Source: Tenodera sinensis (Eukaryota; Arthropoda; Insecta; Mantodea; Mantidae). From it: a DNA stretch of 64,000 bases. The stretch lies in the NCBI GenBank assembly GCA_030765045.1, contig CM060972.1, positions 2,836,501-2,900,500 on the forward strand. The letters run 5' to 3'. Position 1 is the stretch's first letter. Each line of letters begins with the position of its first letter. Under the pieces are notes generated by a model that had not been told where the DNA came from, searched no databases, and was given only the letters and a program-made list of their open reading frames with translations. Shown here piece by piece: positions 32,058-46,300 of the stretch. Both the position numbers and the translations under genes were made by a program.

Positions 32058-32340
32058 AGTTGTACCTCTCAAACTTTGCCCACACACGACGTGTGTTTAA
32101 AACCACCAACAGTAAGTTTGTTGGCATAAATAAATAATAATTACCATGTGAAGGTTATTTAATCCTGGGATATAAAGTACTTGCAATAGTAAGTCACCAT
32201 TGGGGTAATTGTGATGTGAGACTGCCTTTGTGGTTTACCAGGAGAAATACGAACTGGCTTGAGAATTCAATGCCATTCTGGCAGGTTGTCACAGTAGCTT
32301 AATGGTTAGAGCACCTGCCTAGTAAGCGGAGGTTCTTATT
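32058..32340 (+). repeat. SINE family A copy, fused to the 103-bp tandem
   Basis: Starts tgtacctctcaaactttgcc and includes accaacagtaagtttgttgg and a tRNA-like segment (agtagcttaatggttagagc, 32291-32310). It shares its first half with 15920-16002 (inverted). It directly abuts the last tandem unit and is followed by a (G)16 run at 32346-32361. Confidence 0.5.
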
Positions 32341-32345
32341 GAGGA

Positions 32346-32361
32346 GGGGGGGGGGGGGGGG
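32346..32361. repeat. (G)16 homopolymer
   Basis: Sixteen consecutive G at the end of the SINE-A copy, about 30 bp beyond the probable polyadenylation point of the ankyrin-repeat gene. Confidence 0.5.
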
Positions 32362-32389
32362 CGAAGAAATACAAAATAATTGATATAAG

Positions 32390-32576
32390 ACTGTTTGAGC
32401 TGGTTTCACTTTATTTATACTGCTCAGGTTAACTGTTAACAATTCACAGTACATGATGTTACAGTTGGATGAAGTATTTTGATATGTGACTTATCTTCAA
32501 AAACTTCCCCCTGAAAGAATGCATAACAAGTTATGGTATATACATACCTTCTATGTTGTTCACAGAACAAGCTTAA
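32390..32576 (-). other. Probable 3' UTR of the ankyrin-repeat gene
   Basis: On the minus strand an AATAAA (plus-strand tttatt at 32410-32415) lies about 160 bases after the stop codon, and the sequence up to there is unique and AT-rich. A SINE and a G run follow directly downstream. The transcript would converge on the FAM13 gene, about 5.6 kb away. Confidence 0.5.
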
Positions 32577-32738
32577 TTAACATAAACAGGCCACTGTTTT
32601 CAGAAGTTTGACTATTTCCTCATGTCCCATTTTTTCTGCCAGATCTGCAGCTGTCTCTCCTGCTAAATTTTTTACCTTTGGATCTGCACCCATCTTAAGT
32701 AACTGCTCTACCACTGAAGCATTTCCTTGTGCAGAGGC
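32577..32738 (-). CDS. Terminal exon of an ankyrin-repeat protein
   Basis: Read on the minus strand, a pyrimidine-rich acceptor (tttcttttgcag) precedes a phase-0 exon of 53 residues that ends at TAA. It reads ASAQGNASVVEQLLKMGADP then KVKNLAGETAADLAEKMGHE and EIVKLLKTVACLC. This is one and a half ankyrin repeats: G(N/H)xxVVxxLLxxGADPxxxN, a GETAxDLA turn, then GHxEIVxLL. No preceding exon is recognisable between 32740 and 64000, so the upstream intron probably spans the satellite. I cannot name the gene. An isolated pseudoexon is possible, but the intact frame and acceptor argue against it. Confidence 0.5.
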   Translation of the reverse strand, partial: ASAQGNASVVEQLLKMGADPKVKNLAGETAADLAEKMGHEEIVKLLKTVACLC

Positions 32739-33777
32739 CTGCAAAAGAAATATCACAAATCTACAGTAGGAGAACAATATAAAAAATCTAAAATATCTTT
32801 GTCTTTATTGAGATAAATGTTAATAGAAATTAGGGATGGGGTCTTGATACTCAAGATATCCAAGTCAAATCTCCTACATATGGCAGTAGCCAATAGCAGT
32901 GTGCTACAAGGTAGTCATTGTGTGAGAGAGATAGACATAGTAGCATGAGAGCAGTGTATCAATATTTCTCTCTGCAATTTTCAAAATCATTTAAGTGTGT
33001 CATTCTTTTCACTGTGTTAACGTGTTTTCTAGCTGAAAATATATGAATTATGACTCACGTTTGCTTGCCTCTAAGCAGATCCAAGAAACAGTACATTAAT
33101 ATATTCCACACACTGCAGCAGTTAAACATGTTTGCACCTTTTTTTTTTTTTGTCACTCCACTTTCTTTAAAAAACTCGTAACTGTGTAAAACACTGTTTA
33201 CTTATTCTATCCGTGACACAAACAATTGCTTTCCTTAGAGACATGTTATAAGATTCTACACATCTGCCTGTTCTGTCACCTGGTCAGGGTAACCAGATAT
33301 GTACTAGGAAAAATCTGATGTGTTGCACTCACATGACTCTCTCTACTCTTGTACTAACCATTCTTACAAATTCTTATTCCTATATCTTCTTTGTGTTAGT
33401 TGAGATAAACATTTGTACAAATTATCTTATTGCTTATATTCTTTTAGGTACAAGGGGAATATGGGAATACAGTAGGCTTTCAGGAATAGTAAAATGTTTT
33501 AAAGCTTTGAGATTCTGTTCTCTTTGCACACTTAACATATGACAAAAGTGACCGATGCTCCATTTCACTCACCACCACTCATCATTTCAAGCAAAAATTT
33601 ATTGAGACATATTGTGTGTTTTAGCAAGATCTACTAACCTATAAAAAAATGTTCCATTTCACGGAACTGTTGACTTTTCTGACACTGATCCAAATAACAA
33701 GGAATGTCTCTGAAATGGTTCACTCTACATGGAGATTTATTTACACATGAATTCTGTCTTTTAGCAAGATCTAAGGT
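32739..33777. other. Probable intron of the ankyrin-repeat gene, left of the satellite
   Basis: No exon was recognised. It contains the dispersed repeat at 33306-33490 and AT-rich sequence. The motif ttttagcaagatct occurs twice (about 33621 and 33761), the second just before the first satellite unit. Confidence 0.5.
33306..33490 (+). repeat. Unclassified dispersed repeat, copy 2
   Basis: Inverted relative of 24387-24570, about 9 kb away. Shared blocks include gatgtgttgcactcacatga and the region encoding NSYSYIF. No transposase or tRNA-like head is recognised. Confidence 0.5.
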
Positions 33778-34949
33778 TACTATAGGCTCACATAGGCTAC
33801 ACGAGATCTGTACATAAGTAAAGACTGAGGAGATAGGCTAGTATAGCCTCACATGGCCTACACCAGATCTGTACATAAGTAAAGACTGGGGAGATAGGGT
33901 AGTATAGGCTCACATAGCCTATTTCAGATCTGTATATAAGTACAGACTGAGGAGATAGGCTAGTACAGGCTCATATATGCTACACCAGATCTGTATATAA
34001 GTATAGACTGGGGAGATAGGCTAGTATAGGCTCACATAGCCTACACTACATCTGTATATAAGTATAGGCTGAGGAGGTAGGCTAGTATAGGCTCACATAG
34101 CCTACACTACATCTGTATATAAGTATAGGCTGAGGAGGTAGGCTCACATAGCCTACACTAGATCTGTATATAAGTATAGGCTCACATAGCCTACACTACA
34201 TCTGTATATAAGTATAGGCTGAGGAGGTAGGCTAGAATAGGCTCACATAGCCTACACTACATCTGTATATAAGTATAGGCTGAGGAGGTAGGCTAGTATA
34301 GGCTAAGAGATAGGCTAGTATAGGCTCACATAGCCTACACCAGATCTGTATATAAGTATAGGCTAGTATAGGCTCACATAGCCTACACCAGATCTGTATA
34401 TAAGTATAGGCTAAGAGATAGGCTAGTATAGGCTCACATAGCCTACACCAGATCTGTATATAAGTATAGGCTAAGAGATAGGCTAGTATAGGCTCACATA
34501 GCCTACACCAGATCTGTATATAAGTATAGGCTGAGGAGGTAGGCTAGTATAGGCTCACATAGCCTACACTAGATATGTATATAAGTATAGGCTGAGGAGG
34601 TAGGCTAGTATAGGCTCATATAGCCTACACCAGATCTGTATATAAGTATAGGCTAAGAGATAGGTTAGTATAGGCTCACATAGCCTACACCAGATCTGTA
34701 TATAAGTATAGGCTAAGAGATAGGCTAGTATAGGCTCACATAGCCTACACCAGATCTGTATATAAGTATAGGCTAAGAGATAGGCTAGTATAGGCTCACA
34801 TAGCCTACACCAGATCTGTATATAAGTATAGGCTGAGGAGGTAAGCTAGTATAGGCTCACATAGCCTACACTAGATATGTATATAAGTATAGGCTGAGGA
34901 GGTAGGCTAGTATAGGCTCACATAGCCTACACCAGATCTGTATATAAGT

Positions 34950-37900
34950 ATAGGCTAAGAGATAGGCTAGTATAAGCTCACATAGCCTACACCAGATCTG
35001 TATATAAGTATAGGCTAAGAGATAGGCTAGTATAGGCTCACATAGCCTACACCAGATCTGTATATACGTATAGGCTGAGGAGGTAGGCTAGTATAGGCTC
35101 ACATAGCCTACACTAGATCTGTATATACGTATAGGCTGAGGAGGTAGGCTCGTATAGGCTCACATAGCCTACACTAGATCTGTATACAAGTATAGGCTCA
35201 CATAGCCCACACTAGATCTGTATACAAGTATAGGCTGAGGAGATAGGCTAGTATAGGCTCACATAGCCTACACTATATCTGTATATAAGTATAGGCTGAG
35301 GAGATAGGCTAGTACAGGCACACATAGCCTACACTAGATCTGTATACAAGTATAGGCTGAGGAGATAGGCTAGTATAGGCTCACATAGCATACACTACAT
35401 CTGTATATAAGTATAGGCTGAGGAGATAGGCTAGTATAGGCTCACATAGCCTACACTACATCTGTATATAACTATAGGCTCACATAGCCTACACTAGATC
35501 TGTATACAAGTATAGGCTGAGGAGATAGGCTAGTATAGGCTCACATAGCCTACACTACATCTGTATATAAGTATAGCCTCACATAGCCTACACTAGATCT
35601 GTATGCAAGTATAGGCTGAGGAGATAGGCTAGTATAGGCTCACATAGCATACACTACATCTGTATATAAGTATAGCCTCACATAGCCTACACTAGATCTG
35701 TATGCAAGTATAGGCTGAGGAGATAGGCTAGTATAGGCTCACATAGCCTACACTACATCTGTATATAACTATAGGCTCACATAGCCTACACTACATCTGT
35801 ATATAAGTATAGGCTGAGGAGAAAGGCTAGTATAGGCTCACATAGCCTACACTACATCTGTATATAACTATAGGCACACATAGCCTACACTACATCTGTA
35901 TATAAGTATAGGCTGAGGAGACAGGCTAGTATAGGCTCACATAGCCTACACTAGATCTGTATATATGTATAGGCTGAGGAAATAGGCTAGTATAGGCTAA
36001 TGAGGTAGGCTAGTATAGCCTCACATAGCCTACACTAGATCTGTATATATGTATAGGCTGACGAGGTAGACTAGTATAGGCTCACATAGCCTACACTAGA
36101 TCTGTATATATGTATAGACTGAGGAGATAGGCTGAGGAGGTAGGCTAGTATAGGCTCACTTAGCCTACACTAGATCTGTATATAAGTATAGGCTAAGAGA
36201 TAGGCTAGTATAGGCTCACATAGCCTACACCAGATCTGTATATAAGTATAGGCTAAGACATAGGCTAGTATAGGCTCACATAGCCTACACCAGATCTGTA
36301 TATAAGTATAGGCTGAGGAGGTAGGCTAGTATAGGCTCACATAGCCTACACTAGATATGTATATAAGTATAGGCTGAGGAGGTAGGCTAGTATAGGCTCA
36401 CATAGCCTACACCAGATCTGTATATAAGTATAGGCTAAGAGATAGGCTAGTATAAGCTCACATAGCCTACACCAGATCTGTATATAAGTATAGGCTAAGA
36501 GATAGGCTAGTATAGGCTCACATAGCCTACACTAGATCTGTATACAAGTATAGGCTCACACAGCCCACACTAGATCTGTATACAAGTATAGGCTGAGGAG
36601 ATAGGCTAGTATAGGCTCACATAGCCTACACTATATCAGTATATAAGTATAGGCTGAGGAGATAGGCTAGTACAGGCACACATAGCCTACACTAGATCTG
36701 TATACAAGTATAGGCTGAGGAGATAGGCTAGTATAGGCTCACATAGCATACACTACATCTGTATATAACTATAGGCTGAGTAGATAGGCTAGTATAGGCT
36801 CACATAGCCTACACTACATCTGTATATAACTATAGGCTCACATAGCCTACACTAGATCTGTATACAAGTATAGGCTGAGGAGATAGGCTAGTATAGGCTC
36901 ACATAGCCTACACTACATCTGTATATAACTATAGGCTCACATAGCCTACACTACATCTGTATATAAGTATAGGCTGAGGAGACAGGCTAGTATAGGCTCA
37001 CATAGCCTACACTAGATCTGTATATATGTATAGGCTGAGGAAATAGGCTAGTATAGGCTAATGAGGTAGGCTAGTATAGCCTCACATAGCCTACACTAGA
37101 TCTGTATATATGTATAGGCTGAGGAGATAGGCTAGTATAGGCTAGTATAGGCTCACATAGGCTACACCAGATCTCTATACAAGTATAAGCTGAGGAGGTA
37201 GGCTAGTATAGGCTCATATAGCCTACACCAGATCTGTATATAAGTATAGGCTAAGAGATAGGCTAGTATAGGCTCACATAGCCTACACCAGATCTGTATA
37301 TAAGTATAGCCTAAGAGATAGGCTAGTATAGGTTCACATAGCCTACACCAGATCTGTATATACGTATAGGCTGAGGAGGTAGGCTCGTATAGGCTCACAT
37401 AGCCTACACTAGATCTCTATACAAGTATAGGCTAAGAGATAGGTTAGTATAGGCTCACATAGCCCACACTAGATCTGTATACAAGTATAGGCTGAGGAGA
37501 AAGGCTAGTATAGGCTCACATAGCCTACACTATATCTGTATATAAGTAGAGGCTGAGGAGATAGGCTAGTACAGGCACACATACCCTACACTACATCTGT
37601 ATATAACTATAGGCTCACATAGCCTACACTAGATCTGTATACAAGTATAGGCTCACATAGCATACACTACATCTGTATATAAGTATAGGCTGAGGAGATA
37701 GGCTAGTATAGGCTCACATAGCCTACACTACATCTGTATATAACTATAGGCTCACATAGCCTACACTAGATCTGTATACAAGTATAGGCTGAGGAGATAG
37801 GCTAGTATAGGCTCACATAGCCTACATTAGATCTGTATACAAGTATAGGCTGAGGAGATAGGCTAGTATAGGCTCACATAGCCTACACTACATCTGTATA

Positions 37901-38420
37901 TAAGTATAGGCTGAGGAGATAGGCTAGTATAGGCTCACATAGCCTACACTACATCTGTATATAAGTATAGGCTGAGGAGACAGGCTAGTATAGGCTCACA
38001 TAGCCTACACTAGATCTGTATATATGTATAGGCTGAGGAAATAGGCTAGTATAGGCTAATGAGGTAGGCTAGTATAGCCTCACATAGCCTACACTAGATC
38101 TGTATATATGTATAGGCTGACGAGATAGACTAGTATAGGCTCACATAGCCTACACTAGATCTGTATATATGTATAGGCTGAGGAGATAGGCTAGTATAGG
38201 CTGAGGAGGTAGGCTAGTATAGGCTCACATAGCCTACACCAGATCTCTATACAAGTGTAGGCTGAGGAGGTAGGCTAGTATAGGCTCACATAGCCTACAC
38301 TACATCTGTATATAAGTATAGGCTCACATAGCCTACACTAGATCTGTATGCAAGTATAGGCTGAGGAGATAGGCTAGTATAGGCTCACATAGCCTACACT
38401 AGATCTGTATACAAGTGTAG
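34950..38420. repeat. Satellite higher-order block, copy 1 of a 3.5-kb duplication
   Basis: It aligns unit by unit with about 42195-45725. The offset is 7244 bp at the left part and 7305 bp at 37162, a difference of exactly one 61-bp monomer. Confidence 0.5.
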
Positions 38421-41400
38421 GCTCACATAGCCTACACTAGATCTGTATATAAGTATAGGCTCACATAGCATACACTACATCTGTATATAAGTATAGGCTG
38501 AGGAGATAGGCTAGTATAGGCTCACATAGCCTACACTACATCTGTATATAAGTATAGGCTGAGGAGGTAGGCTAGTATAGGCTCACATAGCCTACACTAC
38601 ATCTGTATATAAGTATAGGCTGAGGAGATAGGCTAGTATAGGCTCACATAGCCTACACTACATCTGTATATAAGTATAGGCTGAGGAGATAGGCTAGTAT
38701 AGGCTCACATAGCCTACACTACATCTGTATATAACTATAGGCTCACATAGCCTACACTAGATCTGTATACAAGTATAGGCTGAGGAGATAGGCTAGTATA
38801 GGCTCACATAGCCTAGTATAGGCTCACATAGCCTACACCAGATCTGTATATAAGTATAGGCTAAGAGATAGGCTAGTATAGGCTCACATAGCCTACACCA
38901 GATCTGTATATAAGTATAAGCTGAGGAGGTAGGCTAGTATAGGCTCACATAGCCTACACTAGATATGTATATAAGTATAGGCTGAGGAGGTAGGCTAGTA
39001 TAGGCTCACATAGCCTACACCAGATCTGTATATAAGTATAGGCTAAGAGATAGGCTAGTATAAGCTCACATAGCCTACACCAGATCTGTATATACGTATA
39101 GGCTCACATAGCCTACACTAGATCTGTATACAAGTATAGGCTAAGAGATAGGTTAGTATAGGCTCACATAGCCCACACTAGATCTGTATACAAGTATAGG
39201 CTGAGGAGATAGGCTAGTATAGGCTCACATAGCCTACACTATATCTGTATATAAGTATAGGCTGAGGAGATAGGCTAGTACAGGCACACATAGCCTACAC
39301 TAGATCTGTATACAAGTATAGGCTGAGGAGATAGGCTAGTATAGGCTCACATAGCATACACTACATCTGTATATAAGTATAGGCTGAGGAGAAAGGCTAG
39401 TATAGGGTCACATAGCCTACACTACAACTGTATATAACTATAGGCTCACATAGCCTACACTAGATCTGTATACAAGTATAGGCTGAGGAGATAGGCTAGT
39501 ATAGGCTCACATAGCCTCCACTACATCTGTATATAAGTATAGCCTACACTAGATCTGTATACAAGTATAGGCTGAGGAGATAGGCTAGTATAGGCTCACA
39601 TAGCCTAGTATAGGCTCACATAGCCTACACCAGATCTGTATATAAGTATAGGCTAAGAGATAGGCTAGTATAGGCTCACATAGCCTACACCAGATCTGTA
39701 TATAAGTATAAGCTGAGGAGGTAGGCTAGTATAGGCTCACATAGCCTACACTAGATATGTATATAAGTATAGGCTGAGGAGGTAGGCTAGTATAGGCTCA
39801 CATAGCCTACACCAGATCTGTATATAAGTATAGGCTAAGAGATAGGCTAGTATAAGCTCACATAGCCTACACCAGATCTGTATATACGTATAGGCTGAGG
39901 AGGTAGGCTCGTATAGGCTCACATAGCCTACACTAGATCTGTATACAAGTATAGGCTAAGAGATAGGTTAGTATAGGCTCACATAGCCCACACTAGATCT
40001 GTATACAAGTATAGGCTGAGGAGATAGATTAGTATAGGCTCACATAGCCTACACTATATCTGTATATAAGTATAGGCTGAGGAGATAGGCTAGTACAGGC
40101 ACACATAGCCTACACTAGATCTGTATACAAGTATAGGCTGAGGAGATAGGCTAGTATAGGCTCACATAGCATACACTACATCTGTATATAAGTATAGGCT
40201 GAGGAGAAAGGCTAGTATAGGGTCACATAGCCTACACTACAACTGTATATAACTATAGGCTCACATAGCCTACACTAGATCTGTATGCAAGTATAGGCTG
40301 AGGAGATAGGCTAGTATAGGCTCACATAGCCTACACTAGATCTGTATACAAGTGTAGGCTGAGGAGATAGGCTAGTATAGCCTCACATAGCCTACACTAG
40401 ATCTGTATATATGTATAGGCTGACGAGATAGACTAGTATAGGCTCACATAGCCTACACTAGATCTGTATGTATGTATAGGCTGAGGAGATAGGCTAGTAT
40501 AGGCTAAGGAGGTAGGCTAGTATAGGCTCACATAGCCTACACTAGATCTGTATACAAGTATAGGCTGAGGAGATAGGCTAGTATAGGCTCACATAGCCTA
40601 CACTACATCTGTATATAAGTATAGGCTCACATAGCCTACACTACATCTGTATATAAGTATAGGCTGAGGAGGTAGGCTAGTATAGGCTCACATAGCCTAC
40701 ACTACATCTGTATATAAGTATAGGCTGAGGAGATAGGCTAGTATAGGCTCACATAGCCTACACTAGATCTGTATACAAGTATAGGCTAAGAGATAGGTAA
40801 GTATAGGCTCACATAGCCCACACTAGATCTGTATACTAGTATAGGCTGAGGAGATAGGCTAGTATAGGCTCACATAGCCTACACTATATCTGTATATAAG
40901 TATAGGCTGAGGAGATAGGCTAGTACAGGCACACATAGCCTACACTAGATCTGTATACAAGTATAGGCTGAGGAGATAGGCTAGTATAGGCTCACATAGC
41001 CTACACTACATCTGTATATAACTATAGCCTCACATAGCCTACACTAGATCTGTATACAAGTATAGGCTGAGGAGACAGGCTAGTATAGGCTCACATAGCC
41101 TACACTACATCTGTATATAAGTATAGGCTGAGGAGATAGGCTAGTATAGGCTCATATAGCCTACACTACATCTGTATATAAGTATAGGCTGAGGAGACAG
41201 GCTAGTATAGGCTCACATAGCCTACACTAGATCTGTCTATATGTACAGGCTGAGGAAATAGGCTAGTATAGGCTAATGAGGTAGGCTAGTATAGCCTCAC
41301 ATAGCCTACACTAGATCTGTATATATGTATAGGCTGACGAGATAGACTAGTATAGGCTCACATAGCCTACACTAGATCTGTATATATGTATAGGCTGAGG

Positions 41401-42194
41401 AGATAGGCTAGTATAGGCTGAGGAGGTAGGCTAGTATAGGCTCACATAGCCTACACCAGATCTCTATACAAGTGTAGGCTGAGGAGGTAGGCTAGTATAG
41501 GCTCACATAGCCTACACTACATCTGTATATAAGTATAGGCTCACATAGCCTACACTAGATCTGTATGCAAGTATAGGCTGAGGAGATAGGCTAGTATAGG
41601 CTCACATAGCCTACACTAGATCTGTATACAAGTGTAGGCTCACATAGCCTACACTAGATCTGTATATAAGTATAGGCTCACATAGCATACACTACATCTG
41701 TATATAAGTATAGGCTGAGGAGATAGGCTAGTATAGGCTCACATAGCCTACACTACATCTGTATATAAGTATAGGCTGAGGAGGTAGGCTAGTATAGGCT
41801 CACATAGCCTACACTACATCTGTATATAAGTATAGGCTGAGGAGATAGGCTAGTATAGGCTCACATAGCCTACACTACATCTGTATATAAGTATAGGCTG
41901 AGGAGATAGGCTAGTATAGGCTCACATAGCCTACACTACATCTGTATATAACTATAGGCTCACATAGCCTACACTAGATCTGTATACAAGTATAGGCTGA
42001 GGAGATAGGCTAGTATAGGCTCACATAGCCTAGTATAGGCTCACATAGCCTACACCAGATCTGTATATAAGTATAGGCTAAGAGATAGGCTAGTATAGGC
42101 TCACATAGCCTACACCAGATCTGTATATAAGTATAAGCTGAGGAGGTAGGCTAGTATAGGCTCACATAGCCTACACTAGATATGTATATAAGTA

Positions 42195-45100
42195 TAGGCT
42201 AAGAGATAGGCTAGTATAAGCTCACATAGCCTACACCAGATCTGTATATAAGTATAGGCTAAGAGATAGGCTAGTATAGGCTCACATAGCCTACACCAGA
42301 TCTGTATATACGTATAGGCTGAGGAGGTAGGCTAGTATAGGCTCACATAGCCTACACTAGATCTGTATATACGTATAGGCTGAGGAGGTAGGCTCGTATA
42401 GGCTCACATAGCCTACACTAGATCTGTATACAAGTATAGGCTCACATAGCCCACACTAGATCTGTATACAAGTATAGGCTGAGGAGATAGGCTAGTATAG
42501 GCTCACATAGCCTACACTATATCTGTATATAAGTATAGGCTGAGGAGATAGGCTAGTACAGGCACACATAGCCTACACTAGATCTGTATACAAGTATAGG
42601 CTGAGGAGATAGGCTAGTATAGGCTCACATAGCATACACTACATCTGTATATAAGTATAGGCTGAGGAGATAGGCTAGTATAGGCTCACATAGCCTACAC
42701 TACATCTGTATATAACTATAGGCTCACATAGCCTACACTAGATCTGTATACAAGTATAGGCTGAGGAGATAGGCTAGTATAGGCTCACATAGCCTACACT
42801 ACATCTGTATATAAGTATAGCCTCACATAGCCTACACTAGATCTGTATGCAAGTATAGGCTGAGGAGATAGGCTAGTATAGGCTCACATAGCATACACTA
42901 CATCTGTATATAAGTATAGCCTCACATAGCCTACACTAGATCTGTATGCAAGTATAGGCTGAGGAGATAGGCTAGTATAGGCTCACATAGCCTACACTAC
43001 ATCTGTATATAACTATAGGCTCACATAGCCTACACTACATCTGTATATAAGTATAGGCTGAGGAGAAAGGCTAGTATAGGCTCACATAGCCTACACTACA
43101 TCTGTATATAACTATAGGCACACATAGCCTACACTACATCTGTATATAAGTATAGGCTGAGGAGACAGGCTAGTATAGGCTCACATAGCCTACACTACAT
43201 CTGTATATAAGTATAGGCTGAGGAGACAGGCTAGTATAGGCTCACATAGCCTACACTAGATCTGTATATATGTATAGGCTGAGGAAATAGGCTAGTATAG
43301 GCTAATGAGGTAGGCTAGTATAGCCTCACATAGCCTACACTAGATCTGTATATATGTATAGGCTGACGAGGTAGACTAGTATAGGCTCACATAGCCTACA
43401 CTAGATCTGTATATATGTATAGACTGAGGAGATAGGCTGAGGAGGTAGGCTAGTATAGGCTCACTTAGCCTACACTAGATCTGTATATAAGTATAGGCTA
43501 AGAGATAGGCTAGTATAGGCTCACATAGCCTACACCAGATCTGTATATAAGTATAGGCTAAGACATAGGCTAGTATAGGCTCACATAGCCTACACCAGAT
43601 CTGTATATAAGTATAGGCTGAGGAGGTAGGCTAGTATAGGCTCACATAGCCTACACTAGATATGTATATAAGTATAGGCTGAGGAGGTAGGCTAGTATAG
43701 GCTCACATAGCCTACACCAGATCTGTATATAAGTATAGGCTAAGAGATAGGCTAGTATAAGCTCACATAGCCTACACCAGATCTGTATATAAGTATAGGC
43801 TAAGAGATAGGCTAGTATAGGCTCACATAGCCTACACTAGATCTGTATACAAGTATAGGCTCACACAGCCCACACTAGATCTGTATACAAGTATAGGCTG
43901 AGGAGATAGGCTAGTATAGGCTCACATAGCCTACACTATATCAGTATATAAGTATAGGCTGAGGAGATAGGCTAGTACAGGCACACATAGCCTACACTAG
44001 ATCTGTATACAAGTATAGGCTGAGGAGATAGGCTAGTATAGGCTCACATAGCATACACTACATCTGTATATAACTATAGGCTGAGTAGATAGGCTAGTAT
44101 AGGCTCACATAGCCTACACTACATCTGTATATAACTATAGGCTCACATAGCCTACACTAGATCTGTATACAAGTATAGGCTGAGGAGATAGGCTAGTATA
44201 GGCTCACATAGCCTACACTACATCTGTATATAACTATAGGCTCACATAGCCTACACTACATCTGTATATAAGTATAGGCTGAGGAGACAGGCTAGTATAG
44301 GCTCACATAGCCTACACTAGATCTGTATATATGTATAGGCTGAGGAAATAGGCTAGTATAGGCTAATGAGGTAGGCTAGTATAGCCTCACATAGCCTACA
44401 CTAGATCTGTATATATGTATAGGCTGAGGAGATAGGCTAGTATAGGCTAGTATAGGCTCACATAGGCTACACCAGATCTCTATACAAGTATAAGCTGAGG
44501 AGGTAGGCTAGTATAGGCTCATATAGCCTACACCAGATCTCTATATAAGTATAGGCTAAGAGATAGGCTAGTATAGGCTCACATAGCCTACACCAGATCT
44601 GTATATAAGTATAGCCTAAGAGATAGGCTAGTATAGGTTCACATAGCCTACACCAGATCTGTATATACGTATAGGCTGAGGAGGTAGGCTCGTATAGGCT
44701 CACATAGCCTACACTAGATCTCTATACAAGTATAGGCTAAGAGATAGGTTAGTATAGGCTCACATAGCCCACACTAGATCTGTATACAAGTATAGGCTGA
44801 GGAGAAAGGCTAGTATAGGCTCACATAGCCTACACTATATCTGTATATAAGTAGAGGCTGAGGAGATAGGCTAGTACAGGCACACATACCCTACACTACA
44901 TCTGTATATAACTATAGGCTCACATAGCCTACACTAGATCTGTATACAAGTATAGGCTCACATAGCATACACTACATCTGTATATAAGTATAGGCTGAGG
45001 AGATAGGCTAGTATAGGCTCACATAGCCTACACTACATCTGTATATAACTATAGGCTCACATAGCCTACACTAGATCTGTATACAAGTATAGGCTGAGGA

Positions 45101-45725
45101 GATAGGCTAGTATAGGCTCACATAGCCTACATTAGATCTGTATACAAGTATAGGCTGAGGAGATAGGCTAGTATAGGCTCACATAGCCTACACTACATCT
45201 GTATATAAGTATAGGCTGAGGAGATAGGCTAGTATAGGCTCACATAGCCTACACTACATCTGTATATAAGTATAGGCTGAGGAGACAGGCTAGTATAGGC
45301 TCACATAGCCTACACTAGATCTGTATATATGTATAGGCTGAGGAAATAGGCTAGTATAGGCTAATGAGGTAGGCTAGTATAGCCTCACATAGCCTACACT
45401 AGATCTGTATATATGTATAGGCTGACGAGATAGACTAGTATAGGCTCACATAGCCTACACTAGATCTGTATATATGTATAGGCTGAGGAGATAGGCTAGT
45501 ATAGGCTGAGGAGGTAGGCTAGTATAGGCTCACATAGCCTACACCAGATCTCTATACAAGTGTAGGCTGAGGAGGTAGGCTAGTATAGGCTCACATAGCC
45601 TACACTACATCTGTATATAAGTATAGGCTCACATAGCCTACACTAGATCTGTATGCAAGTATAGGCTGAGGAGATAGGCTAGTATAGGCTCACATAGCCT
45701 ACACTAGATCTGTATACAAGTGTAG
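42195..45725. repeat. Satellite higher-order block, copy 2 of a 3.5-kb duplication
   Basis: Counterpart of 34950-38420 with one extra gacaggctag-type monomer near 43150-43230. The copies diverge at the right where one continues gtgtaggctcac and the other gtgtaggctgagg. Confidence 0.5.
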
Positions 45726-46300
45726 GCTGAGGAGATAGGCTAGTATAGCCTCACATAGCCTACACTAGATCTGTATATATGTATAGGCTGACGAGATAGA
45801 CTAGTATAGGCTCACATAGCCTACACTAGATCTGTATGTATGTATAGGCTGAGGAGATAGGCTAGTATAGGCTAAGGAGGTAGGCTAGTATAGGCTCACA
45901 TAGCCTACACTAGATCTGTATACAAGTATAGGCTGAGGAGATAGGCTAGTATAGGCTCACATAGCCTACACTACATCTGTATATAACTATAGCCTCACAT
46001 AGCCTACACTAGATCTGTATACAAGTATAGGCTGAGGAGACAGGCTAGTATAGGCTCACATAGCCTACACTACATCTGTATATAAGTATAGGCTGAGGAG
46101 ATAGGCTAGTATAGGCTCATATAGCCTACACTACATCTGTATATAAGTATAGGCTGAGGAGACAGGCTAGTATAGGCTCACATAGCCTACACTAGATCTG
46201 TCTATATGTACAGGCTGAGGAAATAGGCTAGTATAGGCTAATGAGGTAGGCTAGTATAGCCTCACATAGCCTACACTAGATCTGTATATATATATATAGG

